Under the pieces are notes generated by a model. That model worked only from the letters and a program-made list of their open reading frames with translations, did no database searches and had not been told where the DNA came from. Positions 26,749-35,676 of a DNA stretch of 64,000 nucleotides are shown piece after piece. The DNA comes from Giesbergeria anulus (GTDB lineage: Bacteria; Pseudomonadota; Gammaproteobacteria; Burkholderiales; Burkholderiaceae_C), in NCBI RefSeq assembly GCF_900111115.1, contig NZ_FOGD01000002.1, forward strand, positions 124,001 to 188,000, written 5' to 3'. The position numbers were made by a program, and so were the translations under genes. The first letter of the stretch is position 1; every line of letters starts with the position of its first letter.

Positions 26749-26783
26749 TATGATTGGTCTAATAAATCAATGCAAGAGTAGTT

Positions 26784-27212
26784 ATGGCCCGCCCACTCAA
26801 GCTAGATAGCGATTTACGTCACGGAAGACATTGCGTATTTGCGCTCCATGTTCATTTGGTATTCGTAACTAAGTATCGACGCAACGTGTTCAAGAAAGAG
26901 CATCTCGATGCCATGCAATTGATTCTTGCAAACGTCTGTAAGGATTTTGATGCCCAGTTGATGGAGTTCAACGGCGAACATGACCACGTCCATCTGCTAA
27001 TCAACTATCCGCCCAAAGTAGCCTTGTCCACTCTCGTAGCTTCGCTCAAGGGTGTCTCATCGAGGTTGCTGCGCCAGAAGTTTGGAGACTTCCATCCGTG
27101 GCTTAAACGCAGGGGCGTTCTATGGTCGCCTTCCTACTTTGCCTCAAGTTGTGGAGGTGCGCCGATTGATATTCTTAGACAATACATCGAAGAGCAGCAA
27201 ACGCCCTATTAG
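26784..27212 (+). CDS. tnpA: TnpA Y1 HUH transposase
   Basis: The 142-residue single-strand DNA transposase of the IS200/IS605 family has the HUH pair H68-V-H70 in HDHVHLLI and the catalytic tyrosine Tyr134 in LRQYIEEQ. Family length is normal and no stop interrupts it. It excises and inserts the element through single-stranded hairpin ends. Its start lies 35 bases from the divergent tnpB start, so both promoters must share that short space. Confidence 0.95.
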   Translation: MARPLKLDSDLRHGRHCVFALHVHLVFVTKYRRNVFKKEHLDAMQLILANVCKDFDAQLMEFNGEHDHVHLLINYPPKVALSTLVASLKGVSSRLLRQKFGDFHPWLKRRGVLWSPSYFASSCGGAPIDILRQYIEEQQTPY

Positions 27213-27228
27213 GACGCCTACGGCGTCC
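27212..27228 (+). repeat. Hairpin after tnpA
   Basis: GGACGCC-TAC-GGCGTCC forms a seven-pair stem with a three-base loop beginning at the last base of the tnpA stop. It may stop tnpA transcription, though no T tract follows. Confidence 0.55.
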
Positions 27229-27238
27229 GCGCTCTCAA

Positions 27239-27258
27239 CTTCGGGCTAAACCCCGAGG
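27239..27258 (-). repeat. Left-end hairpin of the IS element
   Basis: CTTCGGG pairs with CCCGAGG around CTAAAC. On the minus strand it is in the same direction as the right-end hairpin and is preceded by GGAAG, the expected left guide position. Confidence 0.65.
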
Positions 27259-27379
27259 CTTCCTGCGCACTGGGTGAAATGCTGGGCAGCCAGTTGCGGG
27301 GTAACGCGCTGCCTGCCAATAACCCGTTTGGCGTCAAGCCCTCAACCCCTGTATTGCACTGCACCCGAGAAACACAAAA

Positions 27380-27934
27380 ATGACCACGGAGATCATCAAC
27401 CAACCCCCAGAGTGGCAACCCAATGCCGCGCTGGCAGCCCTGCCCCCAGTGTCGTCCAACGACCATCGGTGTGGTTTGCGCCACTTCGCCATTGGCGTCA
27501 CCCTGATTTCGGCGCGGCACGGCGATCAGCGTGCCGGGCTGACGGCCACGGCTGTTTGCTCGGTCACTGCCGATCCACCGCGCTTGGTCATTTTTGTCAA
27601 TAAAAACGCCGTGGCCTGCGACCTGATTTTGCAAAGCGGTGCCTTGTGTGTCAATGTGCTGGCGGCAGATCAGGAAGAAGTGGCCAAGGCTTTTGCGGCC
27701 ATGATTCCAGACGTGCGTGGCGACAAGCGCTTTGAATACGGCCAATGGGATCAACTGGTCACCGGCGTGCCGGTGCTGCAACAATCTTTGACCAACTTTG
27801 ACTGCCGCGTGGTCAAGGTGTTTGAGGAAAGCACACACCAAGCATTCTTGTGTGAAGTGCTAGCTACCCGCGAGCGCAACGACGGCGATGCCCTGGTGTA
27901 CCTTAACGGGACGTTTCGCAGTCTGCCGCAGTAA
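27380..27934 (+). CDS. Flavin reductase-like domain protein
   Basis: The 184-residue protein belongs to the flavin reductase/HpaC group, which supplies reduced FMN or FAD to a partner monooxygenase. Visible core: HFAIGVTLISARHGDQRAGLTATAVCSVTADPPRLVIFVNK, then LCVNVLAADQEEVAKAFA and the HQAFLCEVLA strand. No monooxygenase gene is adjacent; whatever preceded it was interrupted by the insertion element. The ATG overlaps a TGA of the preceding frame. The last 32 bases overlap the convergent cobQ gene. Confidence 0.88.
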   Translation: MTTEIINQPPEWQPNAALAALPPVSSNDHRCGLRHFAIGVTLISARHGDQRAGLTATAVCSVTADPPRLVIFVNKNAVACDLILQSGALCVNVLAADQEEVAKAFAAMIPDVRGDKRFEYGQWDQLVTGVPVLQQSLTNFDCRVVKVFEESTHQAFLCEVLATRERNDGDALVYLNGTFRSLPQ

Positions 27935-29411
27935 GGGCAGTCAACACACCGGGGGCAAAGTGGCGGTCGATATAGGCGGCCATGCCGTCAAACACCTGCT
28001 CTAAGGTGGGCGCTGCGGCACCAAACAGCGCTTGCAAGGCCGCTGGGTCTTCCAGCAGACCATGCAGGTACAAGCCCAGCACATTGCCCGCGTTGTTTTG
28101 CCAAGCCAAGCCCGGTAGCACTTCTTGGGCTACATCGCCCTTAGCAGCCATCGCTGGGTGCTGTGCCGTTTGGCCGTGGTGGATTTCGTAACCCGATACC
28201 TCCACCCCCGACAAGGCCGCCCACGCCCCAGACAGGGGTGCAAAGCGCGCACGGGTATGGCGCACGGTTTTGGCGGTTTCAAACACCGTGACCAAGGGCA
28301 GCAGCCCCAATCCGGGGCCATTGCCATCAATGCCGTTCGGGTCGATCAGCGCCTCGCCAAGCATTTGCAAGCCACCACACACACCCAGCACCCGGCCTCC
28401 GGCCTGTGCATGGGCGGCTACGGCAGCATCCAAACCTTGGGCGCGCAACCACGCCAAATCTGCCGCCGTGGCCTTGGAGCCGGGCAATACCACCCAATCC
28501 GAAGGCTGTAGCCCTGCCAATTCTGCCGGGCTGCGCGCCCACAGCAGGCGTACACCGGGGATGTTCTTGAGCGGTTGAAACTCATCCAAATTGCTCAAGC
28601 GAGGGTAGGCAATCACAGCCACTGTGGTGTGCACCGCGCCTTGGCTGCGGCTGCGGTCATCAAACACGCCGTCTTCTTCGGGAAGACCATGCTGCCACCA
28701 CATGGGCAAGGTGGCTACAGTGGGCACCCGCGTCAGGTCTTGCAACATTTGTGGCGCGGGGGCCAGCAAGGCGGCATCACCGCGAAACTTGTTGAGCACA
28801 AAACCGTGGATCAGCGCCCGCTCCTGTGGCGGCAGCAAGGCCCAAGTGCCATAGAGGTGGGCAAAAGCCCCCCCCCGATCAATATCCGTGACCAGCAGGC
28901 AGCGCGCCTGCGCGTGGCGGGCCACACGCATATTGACAATATCGCTGGCGTGCAGATTGATCTCAGCGGGGGAGCCAGCACCCTCAATCACCACCACATC
29001 GTTGTCTGCCCGCAAATCATCCAACGCCTTTTGGATCGCAGGCCAAACCCTCTCACTGCGCCCGCGCCAAGGCATGGCCGTGAGTTCAGCACTGACTTGG
29101 CCTAACAGCACCACTTGGCTGTGCGTATCGGCCTCCGGCTTGAGCAGCAACGGGTTCATGCGCACTTCGGGGGTAGCACGGGCGGCCAGCGCCTGAAAAT
29201 ATTGTGCGCTGCCAATCTCACCCAAACTACCACCCGGCCCCACCACCACCCGGGCGTTGTTGCTCATGTTCTGCGCTTTGAACGGTGCCACCTTCAAGCC
29301 TTGGTTGCTCAACCAGCGGCACAGGGCTGTGGCAAGCCAGCTTTTGCCAGCACCGCTGGTGGTGCCCAACACCATGACACACAGGGCGGGGCGAACAGAA
29401 GGTGCAGTCAT
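27903..29411 (-). CDS. cobQ: Cobyric acid synthase CobQ
   Basis: The 502-residue enzyme amidates adenosylcobyrinic acid a,c-diamide at four side chains using glutamine and ATP. The N-terminal dethiobiotin-synthetase-like domain has the P-loop LGTTSGAGKSWL and KAQNMSNN. The C-terminal glutamine amidotransferase domain has the nucleophile cysteine in VLGVCGGLQMLG and histidine in GLYLHGLLED. Its ATG overlaps the TGA of the FimV-like gene. Together with cobT it supports cobalamin synthesis or salvage. Confidence 0.95.
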   Translation of the reverse strand: MTAPSVRPALCVMVLGTTSGAGKSWLATALCRWLSNQGLKVAPFKAQNMSNNARVVVGPGGSLGEIGSAQYFQALAARATPEVRMNPLLLKPEADTHSQVVLLGQVSAELTAMPWRGRSERVWPAIQKALDDLRADNDVVVIEGAGSPAEINLHASDIVNMRVARHAQARCLLVTDIDRGGAFAHLYGTWALLPPQERALIHGFVLNKFRGDAALLAPAPQMLQDLTRVPTVATLPMWWQHGLPEEDGVFDDRSRSQGAVHTTVAVIAYPRLSNLDEFQPLKNIPGVRLLWARSPAELAGLQPSDWVVLPGSKATAADLAWLRAQGLDAAVAAHAQAGGRVLGVCGGLQMLGEALIDPNGIDGNGPGLGLLPLVTVFETAKTVRHTRARFAPLSGAWAALSGVEVSGYEIHHGQTAQHPAMAAKGDVAQEVLPGLAWQNNAGNVLGLYLHGLLEDPAALQALFGAAAPTLEQVFDGMAAYIDRHFAPGVLTALTAADCETSR

Positions 29412-31807
29412 GGTGTGTTAGGGGTGGCCGGGCGTTTTTGTAGCTCGGTACCAATATCAAAACGGTCGCTGTACTGGCCAAAACCGACGGGTGCTTTGGT
29501 TGGCGGCGATACCACCGGAGGAGCAGCCAAAGCCATCAGCTCCTGCTCTAAGCCCGCAGGCAAGGTAAAGTCCACATCGAATTCTTCGCCGTCAATCAAA
29601 ATACGCCGCGCCGAAACTGTTGGCTCTGGTGCTGGCTTTGGCTCTGGTTCAGGTGCAATCACAGGCACAGGCACAGACGCCAGCTCCGGCAAAAGATCCA
29701 TGGAAAAATCAAGTGCAGCCGGAGCCTCAGGAGACTTGGGCACCGCCGGAATCTCAGGCACTGGTGGCGCAACAGGCGGTGCTTGCAGAGCTTGGCTCGG
29801 TGGCGTCCAAGAAAAATCATCCATAGACAAGCTCGGCGGCAGCAACTCAGGCTCTGACGACGGTGCAGGTGCAGGTGCAGGCAACGGTGGCGGTGTCCAG
29901 TTCAGCTCGGACGGCAGCGAGAGCATCGCGCCCTCTTTCTGGGCGGCCACTGAAGGGGGCGGCTCGGTGCTACCTGTTTCATCAAATTGCGGTGTGGTGC
30001 GTGAACGCGGCAGGGGTAAACCACGGGCGTGGGGTGGCGTGGTTTGTGCAATAGCGTACAGCAGCATCAAATCGTCATAGGCATTGAGATCGAATGCTGG
30101 CGTATTGCCATCATGCTGGAATAAACAACGGGCCAGCTCCTCTAACACCTCTTGGCTGTTCCATTGCGCCTCAATGCGTGCCAGCACATCGGTGTAACCC
30201 AGCAAAGAACGCCCGGTCTGGCTGAAATGGGCAAACTCAGGTACAGCCGCATTGAAATGCTGCTCAAACTGAGCGCGCAACTGGCTAAACTCTTCTACCC
30301 GCCCTAAAGAGTGGTAGAGGCGCAACAACTCCAAATAAGCCAAAGGCGACGTAGTTTCGTTCTCGGCAATGTGCTGCTTCATGACCTCGATGGCCTGATC
30401 GTTCTCACCCACCGAGATAAAAAACTCAGCTTGCTGCTGCAAATCAAAGATGGCTTCTGGGTTAATGACCCGACGTGTCAGCTCCACCACAGCGGGCGCA
30501 GCAGTTTCAACGATCACGACCGGCTCTGCCTGGGCAGCTTGGGTGCTCTCTGGCTGCTGCATAAAAGCGATATCTACAGACGGCAACGTCTCTGGGCTCA
30601 CCTCGTCCAAAATCACCGAGTCTGATTCTGGCTGCGAGTCTTGCTCTGACAAGAACGATGATGGCAAAGCCGTAGTGACTGGCGCCCAAGCGGCGGGCTG
30701 CTGCACATTGGTCTCAGGTGGAGCAAAGAGCGAATCTTCTTCTTGGCCTGTGGCTACCGCACGCGCCCGTTTCCAGAGCCACAATGCACTAGCCAACAGC
30801 ACCACCAGCAGACCGAGCAGTATGTACACCAGTGTGGGCGAAAAGCCCTGCTGCTGCGCCTGCTCCAATTGCTGCAGCAGCTGCGCATTGGCCGCACGCA
30901 GCTCTTGCTGGTTAGCGCGCAAGGCGGCCATGTCCGAGCGCAGTTGTAGCAATTCTTGCTCTTGGCGCTCGGCTTGCGCAGAAGGCAAGGCCGGGGCGTC
31001 GGAGGCTCCTGAATCGCGCTCCCCATCGGGTTTGGGCAAGGCCGTGGGTGACGTGCTGGCCGCCTCAGGCACAGCACCCACAGGCTCCATTACCAAACGG
31101 TCTGAAGGTGGCGGCTGAACCGGCGCAGGTGCTGGGGCAGGTGCAGGAACGGGCGCTGGGGCAGGAACTGGGGCAGGAACTGGGGTAGGGGCTGGTGCCG
31201 GTACCGGGGCTGGAGCAGACACCGTAGCTGCAGCAGGCTCAGGGGCCGGGGCAGCCGTGATCGTTGGCCAATTTTTACGCACCTTGGCTGGCTGGTGCGC
31301 CACCGACACGGGTGAGGCCAGTGGCGCACGCACCAGTGGTGGCTCCTGTTTGGCCTCTTTGGGGCTGCTAGAAAATGTTTCTAACGCCAGTGGGCGCACC
31401 CGCACCGAAGAATCTTGAAAAGTGCTGGCTGCCGACTCGGGCAAATCGGCCAAAAAAGTGTAAGAGCGGCGAACCGAGCCCGCGCAACCGGCAGACATCT
31501 GCACCATCACCACCGGCTCGCGGATCGGGGCATACGTACGCACGCGGGCCAACAAAGCTGGCCCAGGCACGGTAGACAACGCCACGGTGCTGGGCATGAC
31601 GCCCGAACTGCTATCGCCCTGCACCACCTGGGCCGTGACACATAGCGCCTGGTCTAACTGCGCCGCCGCATCAGGCTGGATATGAAAACGGATGTCCAGC
31701 GGACGGCCTAACACGGCCCCTCCTAACGATCCGCCCAGAGACAAGGCGCTGGCACCAGAAGTGAACAGCGCTGTACTGAGCGCAACGATAGAAGTGGGCA
31801 GTTTCAC
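29408..31807 (-). CDS. fimV: FimV/HubP-like polar or pilus assembly protein
   Basis: The 799-residue protein begins with a signal peptide (cleavage near GASA-LSLGG) and the FimV N-terminal domain (GAVLGRPLDIRFHIQP). A long alanine/proline repeat linker follows (residues about 205-245, repeats of AP and VP), a coiled coil around 295-325, a membrane helix (LVYILLGLLVVLLASALWLW) and cytoplasmic TPR-like FimV domain (AIFDLQQQAEFFISVGENDQAIEV). FimV/HubP proteins organise the cell pole and type IV pili or twitching. The start is GTG 31807, supported by the signal peptide and GAGAAG upstream. Its stop overlaps cobQ. Confidence 0.82.
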   Translation of the reverse strand: MKLPTSIVALSTALFTSGASALSLGGSLGGAVLGRPLDIRFHIQPDAAAQLDQALCVTAQVVQGDSSSGVMPSTVALSTVPGPALLARVRTYAPIREPVVMVQMSAGCAGSVRRSYTFLADLPESAASTFQDSSVRVRPLALETFSSSPKEAKQEPPLVRAPLASPVSVAHQPAKVRKNWPTITAAPAPEPAAATVSAPAPVPAPAPTPVPAPVPAPAPVPAPAPAPAPVQPPPSDRLVMEPVGAVPEAASTSPTALPKPDGERDSGASDAPALPSAQAERQEQELLQLRSDMAALRANQQELRAANAQLLQQLEQAQQQGFSPTLVYILLGLLVVLLASALWLWKRARAVATGQEEDSLFAPPETNVQQPAAWAPVTTALPSSFLSEQDSQPESDSVILDEVSPETLPSVDIAFMQQPESTQAAQAEPVVIVETAAPAVVELTRRVINPEAIFDLQQQAEFFISVGENDQAIEVMKQHIAENETTSPLAYLELLRLYHSLGRVEEFSQLRAQFEQHFNAAVPEFAHFSQTGRSLLGYTDVLARIEAQWNSQEVLEELARCLFQHDGNTPAFDLNAYDDLMLLYAIAQTTPPHARGLPLPRSRTTPQFDETGSTEPPPSVAAQKEGAMLSLPSELNWTPPPLPAPAPAPSSEPELLPPSLSMDDFSWTPPSQALQAPPVAPPVPEIPAVPKSPEAPAALDFSMDLLPELASVPVPVIAPEPEPKPAPEPTVSARRILIDGEEFDVDFTLPAGLEQELMALAAPPVVSPPTKAPVGFGQYSDRFDIGTELQKRPATPNTP

Positions 31808-31854
31808 AGGATTATCTTCTCGAAATGTGGGGGGATTTTGGCACAGCCTTCACA

Positions 31855-33201
31855 TCAAAACCCAGCCGTTGGGTGCCCAGCCAGCCACTGAGCAGCCCCT
31901 GCACCAGCACGTACCCCAGTGGCCATACTGGCCGTGAGCAGATAACCGCCGGTGGGTGCTTCCCAGTCCAACATCTCTCCCGCACAAAACACCCCCGGCA
32001 ACTGACGCAGCATCAAGTGCTCATCCAAAGCCTCTAGCGCCACACCACCTGCCGTGCTGATAGCCTCGTCGATGGGGCGGGTAGCAACCACCGTCACTGG
32101 CAGCGCTTTGATAGCTGCTGCCAACGCCAGCGGCTCGTTCATGCGCTCTTTGCCCAGTTGCTCGTACAAAATGCCCATTTTGATGCCCTCTAGGCCCAAG
32201 CGGCTTTTCAGGTGGCTAGACAGGCTGCGCGTGCCACGCGGATGGCGCACCTCGGCCAGCACCCGCTCTGGGCTATGGTCTGGCAGCAAATCGAGGTAAA
32301 AAGTGGCGCTGCCGTGGGCTTCAATTTCATCGCGCAGCAAAGCCGAAACAGCGTAAACCAAGCTGCCCTCGACACCAGTAGCGGTAGCCACAAACTCGCC
32401 CCGGCGCTGAAAATGTGGCCCCGCGCTACCCTGAAAATTAATCGCTACCGATTTGAAGGGCTGCCCTGCAAAACGGCTGGAAAAATGCGCCGTCCAGCCA
32501 ACGGTCGGAAACTGGCCCAGTAATTCCCGCAGAAACTCGCGGCGCGTCTCGCCACCGACACTGGCTTGGTGTAGCACATCAAAACCGCAGTTGGCCGGAC
32601 GCAGCTTTGCCACCTCTACCCCCTGCGCCTGCAACCAAGGGGCCCAAGCACCATCCGAGCCTAAACGCGACCAACTGGCACCGCCCAAAGCCAGCACCAC
32701 CGCCTTGGCCTGCACCTCTAGGCTGCCCGTGGGTGCATCCAAGCGCAAAGCACCATTCTGGCCCCAGCCCGTCCAGCGCTGGCGCATATGAAACTGCACC
32801 CCCAAACCGCGCAAGCGCTGCAACCAAGCACGCAGCAAAGGCGCAGCCTTCATGCTCGACGGAAACACCCGCCCCGACGTGCCCACAAAGGTATCCACCC
32901 CCAAGCCCTGCGCCCAAGCACGCACATGATCGGCACCAAACTGCTGCAACCAAGGCTGCAATTGCGCCTGACGCGCGCCAAAACGACTGACAAAATCAGC
33001 GGCTGGCTCTGAATGGGTCAGGTTCAGCCCGCCCTTACCCGCCAACAAAAATTTGCGCCCCACCGTAGGCATGGCATCAAACACGTGTACGGCTATGCCT
33101 TGACGGGCCAAGGTTTCGGCAGCCATCAGACCGGCTGGGCCAGCGCCCACAATGGCTACGCCATCAATAAAACAAGGGGATTGGGAGTGGGGTAAATTCA
33201 T
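31855..33201 (-). CDS. HI0933-family FAD-dependent oxidoreductase (TIGR03862 type)
   Basis: This 448-residue flavoprotein has a dinucleotide-binding motif VAIVGAGPAGLMAAETLARQG near residue 15, AGKGGLNLTHSEP, VLALGGASW and a second nucleotide-related segment near the C-terminus, GVFCAGEMLDWEAPTGGYLLTASMATG. This is the layout of the HI0933/BaiN family, and the shape fits the subgroup TIGR03862. Substrate is unknown. It is divergent from trxA, about 140 bases apart. Confidence 0.85.
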   Translation of the reverse strand: MNLPHSQSPCFIDGVAIVGAGPAGLMAAETLARQGIAVHVFDAMPTVGRKFLLAGKGGLNLTHSEPAADFVSRFGARQAQLQPWLQQFGADHVRAWAQGLGVDTFVGTSGRVFPSSMKAAPLLRAWLQRLRGLGVQFHMRQRWTGWGQNGALRLDAPTGSLEVQAKAVVLALGGASWSRLGSDGAWAPWLQAQGVEVAKLRPANCGFDVLHQASVGGETRREFLRELLGQFPTVGWTAHFSSRFAGQPFKSVAINFQGSAGPHFQRRGEFVATATGVEGSLVYAVSALLRDEIEAHGSATFYLDLLPDHSPERVLAEVRHPRGTRSLSSHLKSRLGLEGIKMGILYEQLGKERMNEPLALAAAIKALPVTVVATRPIDEAISTAGGVALEALDEHLMLRQLPGVFCAGEMLDWEAPTGGYLLTASMATGVRAGAGAAQWLAGHPTAGF

Positions 33202-33339
33202 GGATTAGCGCTTACTGCATACCCTGCTTGGCTATCACTGCCATAGCCAAAACCAGCCCAGAGGGCCGCAGGAAAAAAGGGGGTTTCTGTCACAATGTGC
33301 GCACTTTATCTTGTGCGCCCCCGATTGAAGGAAAAATTC

Positions 33340-33672
33340 ATGGCCAGCGAATTGATTAAACATGTCTCCGATGCCAGCTTTGATGCTGACGTGCTGCAAG
33401 CCGCCAGCCCCGTGCTGGTCGATTACTGGGCCGAGTGGTGCGGCCCCTGCAAAATGATTGCCCCCATCTTGGACGAAGTGGCCAGCGCCTACCAAGGCAA
33501 GCTGATCATCGCCAAAATGAACGTCGATGAAAACCGCGAAGTACCTGCCAAATTTGGTATTCGTGGCATCCCCACGCTCATGCTGTTCAAAGATGGCCAA
33601 CTGGCTGCCACCAAGGTCGGTGCCCTGAGCAAAGCCCAGCTCACCGCCTTTATCGACCAGCAACTGGCCTAA
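33340..33672 (+). CDS. trxA: Thioredoxin TrxA
   Basis: The 110-residue cytoplasmic disulfide reductase has the active site [10 protein letters not shown], the cis-proline [11 protein letters not shown] and family length. ATG 33340 has AAGGA eight bases upstream; the longer frame starting at 33295 is not conserved. It stands in front of rho, as in many betaproteobacteria. Confidence 0.97.
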   Translation: MASELIKHVSDASFDADVLQAASPVLVDYWAEWCGPCKMIAPILDEVASAYQGKLIIAKMNVDENREVPAKFGIRGIPTLMLFKDGQLAATKVGALSKAQLTAFIDQQLA

Positions 33673-33680
33673 GTGCCACC

Positions 33681-33712
33681 GTGGGGGATTGGTCAGCGCG
33701 GCCACCCCCCAC
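33681..33712 (+). terminator. Possible trxA terminator hairpin without T tract
   Basis: GTGGGGG at 33681 pairs with CCCCCAC at 33706 across an 18-base loop. No run of T follows, so termination, if it occurs, would be weak or factor dependent. Confidence 0.35.
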
Positions 33713-33793
33713 GCACTGCGTAGCCAGGCCTGGTAATACGGCACAGTAACGGTAGTTGCCAGCCTACGTCAGCTTTGCAGGCGGTTGGCTCTG

Positions 33794-33820
33794 TTGTGAA
33801 ACATTTTTTCCTGTCATAAT
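33794..33820 (+). promoter_or_regulatory. Candidate sigma-70 promoter of rho
   Basis: TTGTGA and CATAAT are separated by 15 bases, a little short. They precede a leader of about 140 bases before the rho ATG; a long leader is expected where Rho controls its own transcription. Confidence 0.4.
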
Positions 33821-33962
33821 CTCCCACTGATCCACGGTCTGCGCACATTGGCAGCACCCGGTTGGATCACCCGGCCCACACCAACGGCCCGTTGCAGCCC
33901 TGCACCGCCTCGCATTCCCCCAGAGTCAGATCCATACCACTCCGCCACGGAGTCTCATTCCC

Positions 33963-35225
33963 ATGCACCTTAACGAACTCAAGGCACTGCACGTGTCTGA
34001 AGTCCTCCAGCAGGCCGAAGCACTTGAAATCGAAAACGGCGGCCGGATGCGCAAACAAGAATTGATGTTTGCCATCATCAAAAAACGCGCCAAGGCCGGG
34101 GAGCAGGTCTTTGCCGATGGGGTACTCGAAATTCTGCCCGACGGCTTTGGCTTTTTGCGCAGCCCCGACACCAGCTACACCGCCAGCACCGACGATATTT
34201 ACATCTCGCCCAGCCAAGTGCGCCGCTTTAACCTGCACACCGGCGACATGATTGAAGGCGAAGTGCGCACGCCCAAGGATGGCGAGCGCTACTTTGCCCT
34301 TACCAAGCTTGATAAGGTTAACGGCGGCCCGCCTGAGCAAAACAAGCACAAAGTGATGTTTGAAAACCTCACGCCGCTGTTCCCCAAAGAACAGATGCGG
34401 CTAGAGCGCGACATCAAGAGCGAAGAAAACATCACCGGGCGCATCATCGACATCATTGCCCCCATTGGCCGGGGCCAGCGCGCCCTGATCGTGGCACCGC
34501 CCAAGAGCGGCAAAACGGTGATGATGCAGCACATTGCCCACGCCATCACTGCCAACAACCCCGATGTGCATTTGATGGTGCTGTTGGTCGATGAGCGCCC
34601 CGAAGAAGTGACCGAGATGCAGCGCACGGTCAAGGGCGAGATCATTGCCTCCACCTTTGACGAACCAGCAGCCCGCCACGTTCATGTGGCTGAAATGGTG
34701 ATTGAGCGCGCCAAGCGCTTGGTCGAGCTGAAAAAAGACGTGGTGATTTTGCTCGACTCCATCACCCGGCTGGCCCGCGCTTACAACAACGTCGTGCCCT
34801 CCTCGGGCAAGGTGCTGTCGGGCGGTGTCGATGCAGCGGCGCTGCAACGGCCCAAGCGCTTTTTTGGCGCAGCGCGCAAGGTCGAAGAAGGTGGCTCACT
34901 GACCATCATTGCCACAGCGCTGGTCGATACCGGCAGCCGCATGGACGAAGTGATCTTTGAAGAGTTCAAGGGCACAGGCAACTGCGAAATCCACCTCAAC
35001 CGCCGCCTGTACGAAAAGCGCGTGTTCCCAGCCATTGAGCTCAACAAGAGTGGCACGCGCCGCGAAGAGTTGCTGCTGGCCCCAGAGATTTTGCAAAAAA
35101 CCCGCATCTTGCGCCAGTTTATGTACAACATGGACGAGATCGAATCCATGGAGCTGATGATCAAGAATATGAAAGCCACCAAGAGCAATGTCGAGTTCTT
35201 CGACATGATGCGCCGGGGCGGTTGA
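33963..35225 (+). CDS. rho: Transcription termination factor Rho
   Basis: This 420-residue hexameric RNA-dependent ATPase ends transcription at Rho-dependent sites. It contains the N-terminal RNA-binding domain with [15 protein letters not shown], Walker A PPKSGKT, Walker B-like [13 protein letters not shown] and the R-loop [13 protein letters not shown]. Length is normal. The 290-base gap before it holds a likely promoter and leader. Confidence 0.98.
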   Translation: MHLNELKALHVSEVLQQAEALEIENGGRMRKQELMFAIIKKRAKAGEQVFADGVLEILPDGFGFLRSPDTSYTASTDDIYISPSQVRRFNLHTGDMIEGEVRTPKDGERYFALTKLDKVNGGPPEQNKHKVMFENLTPLFPKEQMRLERDIKSEENITGRIIDIIAPIGRGQRALIVAPPKSGKTVMMQHIAHAITANNPDVHLMVLLVDERPEEVTEMQRTVKGEIIASTFDEPAARHVHVAEMVIERAKRLVELKKDVVILLDSITRLARAYNNVVPSSGKVLSGGVDAAALQRPKRFFGAARKVEEGGSLTIIATALVDTGSRMDEVIFEEFKGTGNCEIHLNRRLYEKRVFPAIELNKSGTRREELLLAPEILQKTRILRQFMYNMDEIESMELMIKNMKATKSNVEFFDMMRRGG

Positions 35226-35248
35226 TTAGCGCACCACTGTGCGATAAT
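35222..35248 (+). promoter_or_regulatory. Candidate promoter of rpmE2
   Basis: TTGATT (35222-35227) and GATAAT (35243-35248) are 15 bases apart and overlap the rho stop; a small inverted repeat, GCGCAC/GTGCG, lies in the spacer. No Zur-box sequence was seen. Confidence 0.35.
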
Positions 35249-35322
35249 CGAGAGCTTTTTCTGCGGAAAGTACGCCAAATGGTTTGGCACGGCTCCCGCA
35301 CCAGACATAAAAGGTAAAGATC

Positions 35323-35580
35323 ATGAAAGCAGGCATTCACCCCAACTACCGCGAAGTGCTGTTCGTTGACCTGTCCAACGGCTTCAAGTTCGTGACTCGT
35401 TCTTGCGTGAACACCAAAGAAAAGGAAACTTTCGAAGGCACGGAATATCCGCTGTACAAGCTCGATACCTCCTCCGAATCGCATCCCTTCTACACTGGCA
35501 CACAAAAGTCGGTGGACAACATGGGCGGTCGCGTGGAAAAGTTCCGCAACCGTTTCGGCAAGACCAGCCTGGCCAAGTAA
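35323..35580 (+). CDS. rpmE2: Ribosomal protein L31 type B
   Basis: The 85-residue protein [19 protein letters not shown]-type sequence is the type B form of bL31. It has KVFVTRSC-like SFKFVTRSC region but lacks the CxxC zinc pair of the zinc-binding form. In bacteria having both forms the zinc-free copy is made under zinc shortage; whether a second copy exists elsewhere is not visible. AAGGTAAAG precedes the ATG, and a terminator follows. Confidence 0.95.
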   Translation: MKAGIHPNYREVLFVDLSNGFKFVTRSCVNTKEKETFEGTEYPLYKLDTSSESHPFYTGTQKSVDNMGGRVEKFRNRFGKTSLAK

Positions 35581-35600
35581 GCCCTGCTTCTTCGCCACCA

Positions 35601-35632
35601 AGGGCAGCCCGGGCAACCGCGCTGCCTTTTTG
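35601..35632 (+). terminator. Terminator of rpmE2
   Basis: GGCAGC and GCTGCC form the stem core, extended by two outer pairs, and the 3' arm continues into five T residues. It lies 20 bases after the stop codon. Confidence 0.75.
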
Positions 35633-35676
35633 TTTGTCCCGGCTCGTTCTGAGCCACTTTCTGCCCGTTGCACCGC

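Larger units (their letters stand above)
25652..27273. mobile_element. IS200/IS605-family element with divergent tnpA and tnpB
   Basis: Two divergent genes, tnpB (minus) and tnpA (plus), lie between two subterminal hairpins in the same orientation (25661-25682 and 27239-27258), both with CGGGCTAAACCCCG. On the minus (top) strand the right end reads GGAAT before the hairpin and ends ATGTCAA, matching the guide GAAT and cleavage site TCAA known for IS608. The left-end boundary is inferred to follow TTCAC on the minus strand. There are no terminal inverted repeats or target duplication, as expected. Both proteins look intact, so the element may be active. Confidence 0.85.
25432..27383 (+). pseudogene. 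Probable small ORF split by the IS200/IS605 insertion
   Basis: If the element is removed at its predicted ends (25652-27273) the two flanks join in frame. Read on the plus strand they give a 109-residue frame from ATG 25432 to a TGA at 27381-27383 that overlaps the flavin-reductase ATG. Read on the minus strand they give a frame ending at 25480 with protein-like sequence (RRYLPALQAAVAKIEPALHT) but without a start codon after its upstream TGA. I cannot tell which strand was coding. Neither translation was recognised. The join depends on a predicted left end. Confidence 0.35.

Noticed and set aside
31141-31250. Possible CRISPR or minisatellite inside the FimV-like gene
   Set aside because: The repeats are alternating Ala-Pro and Val-Pro codons of a protein linker, without spacers or constant unit length.
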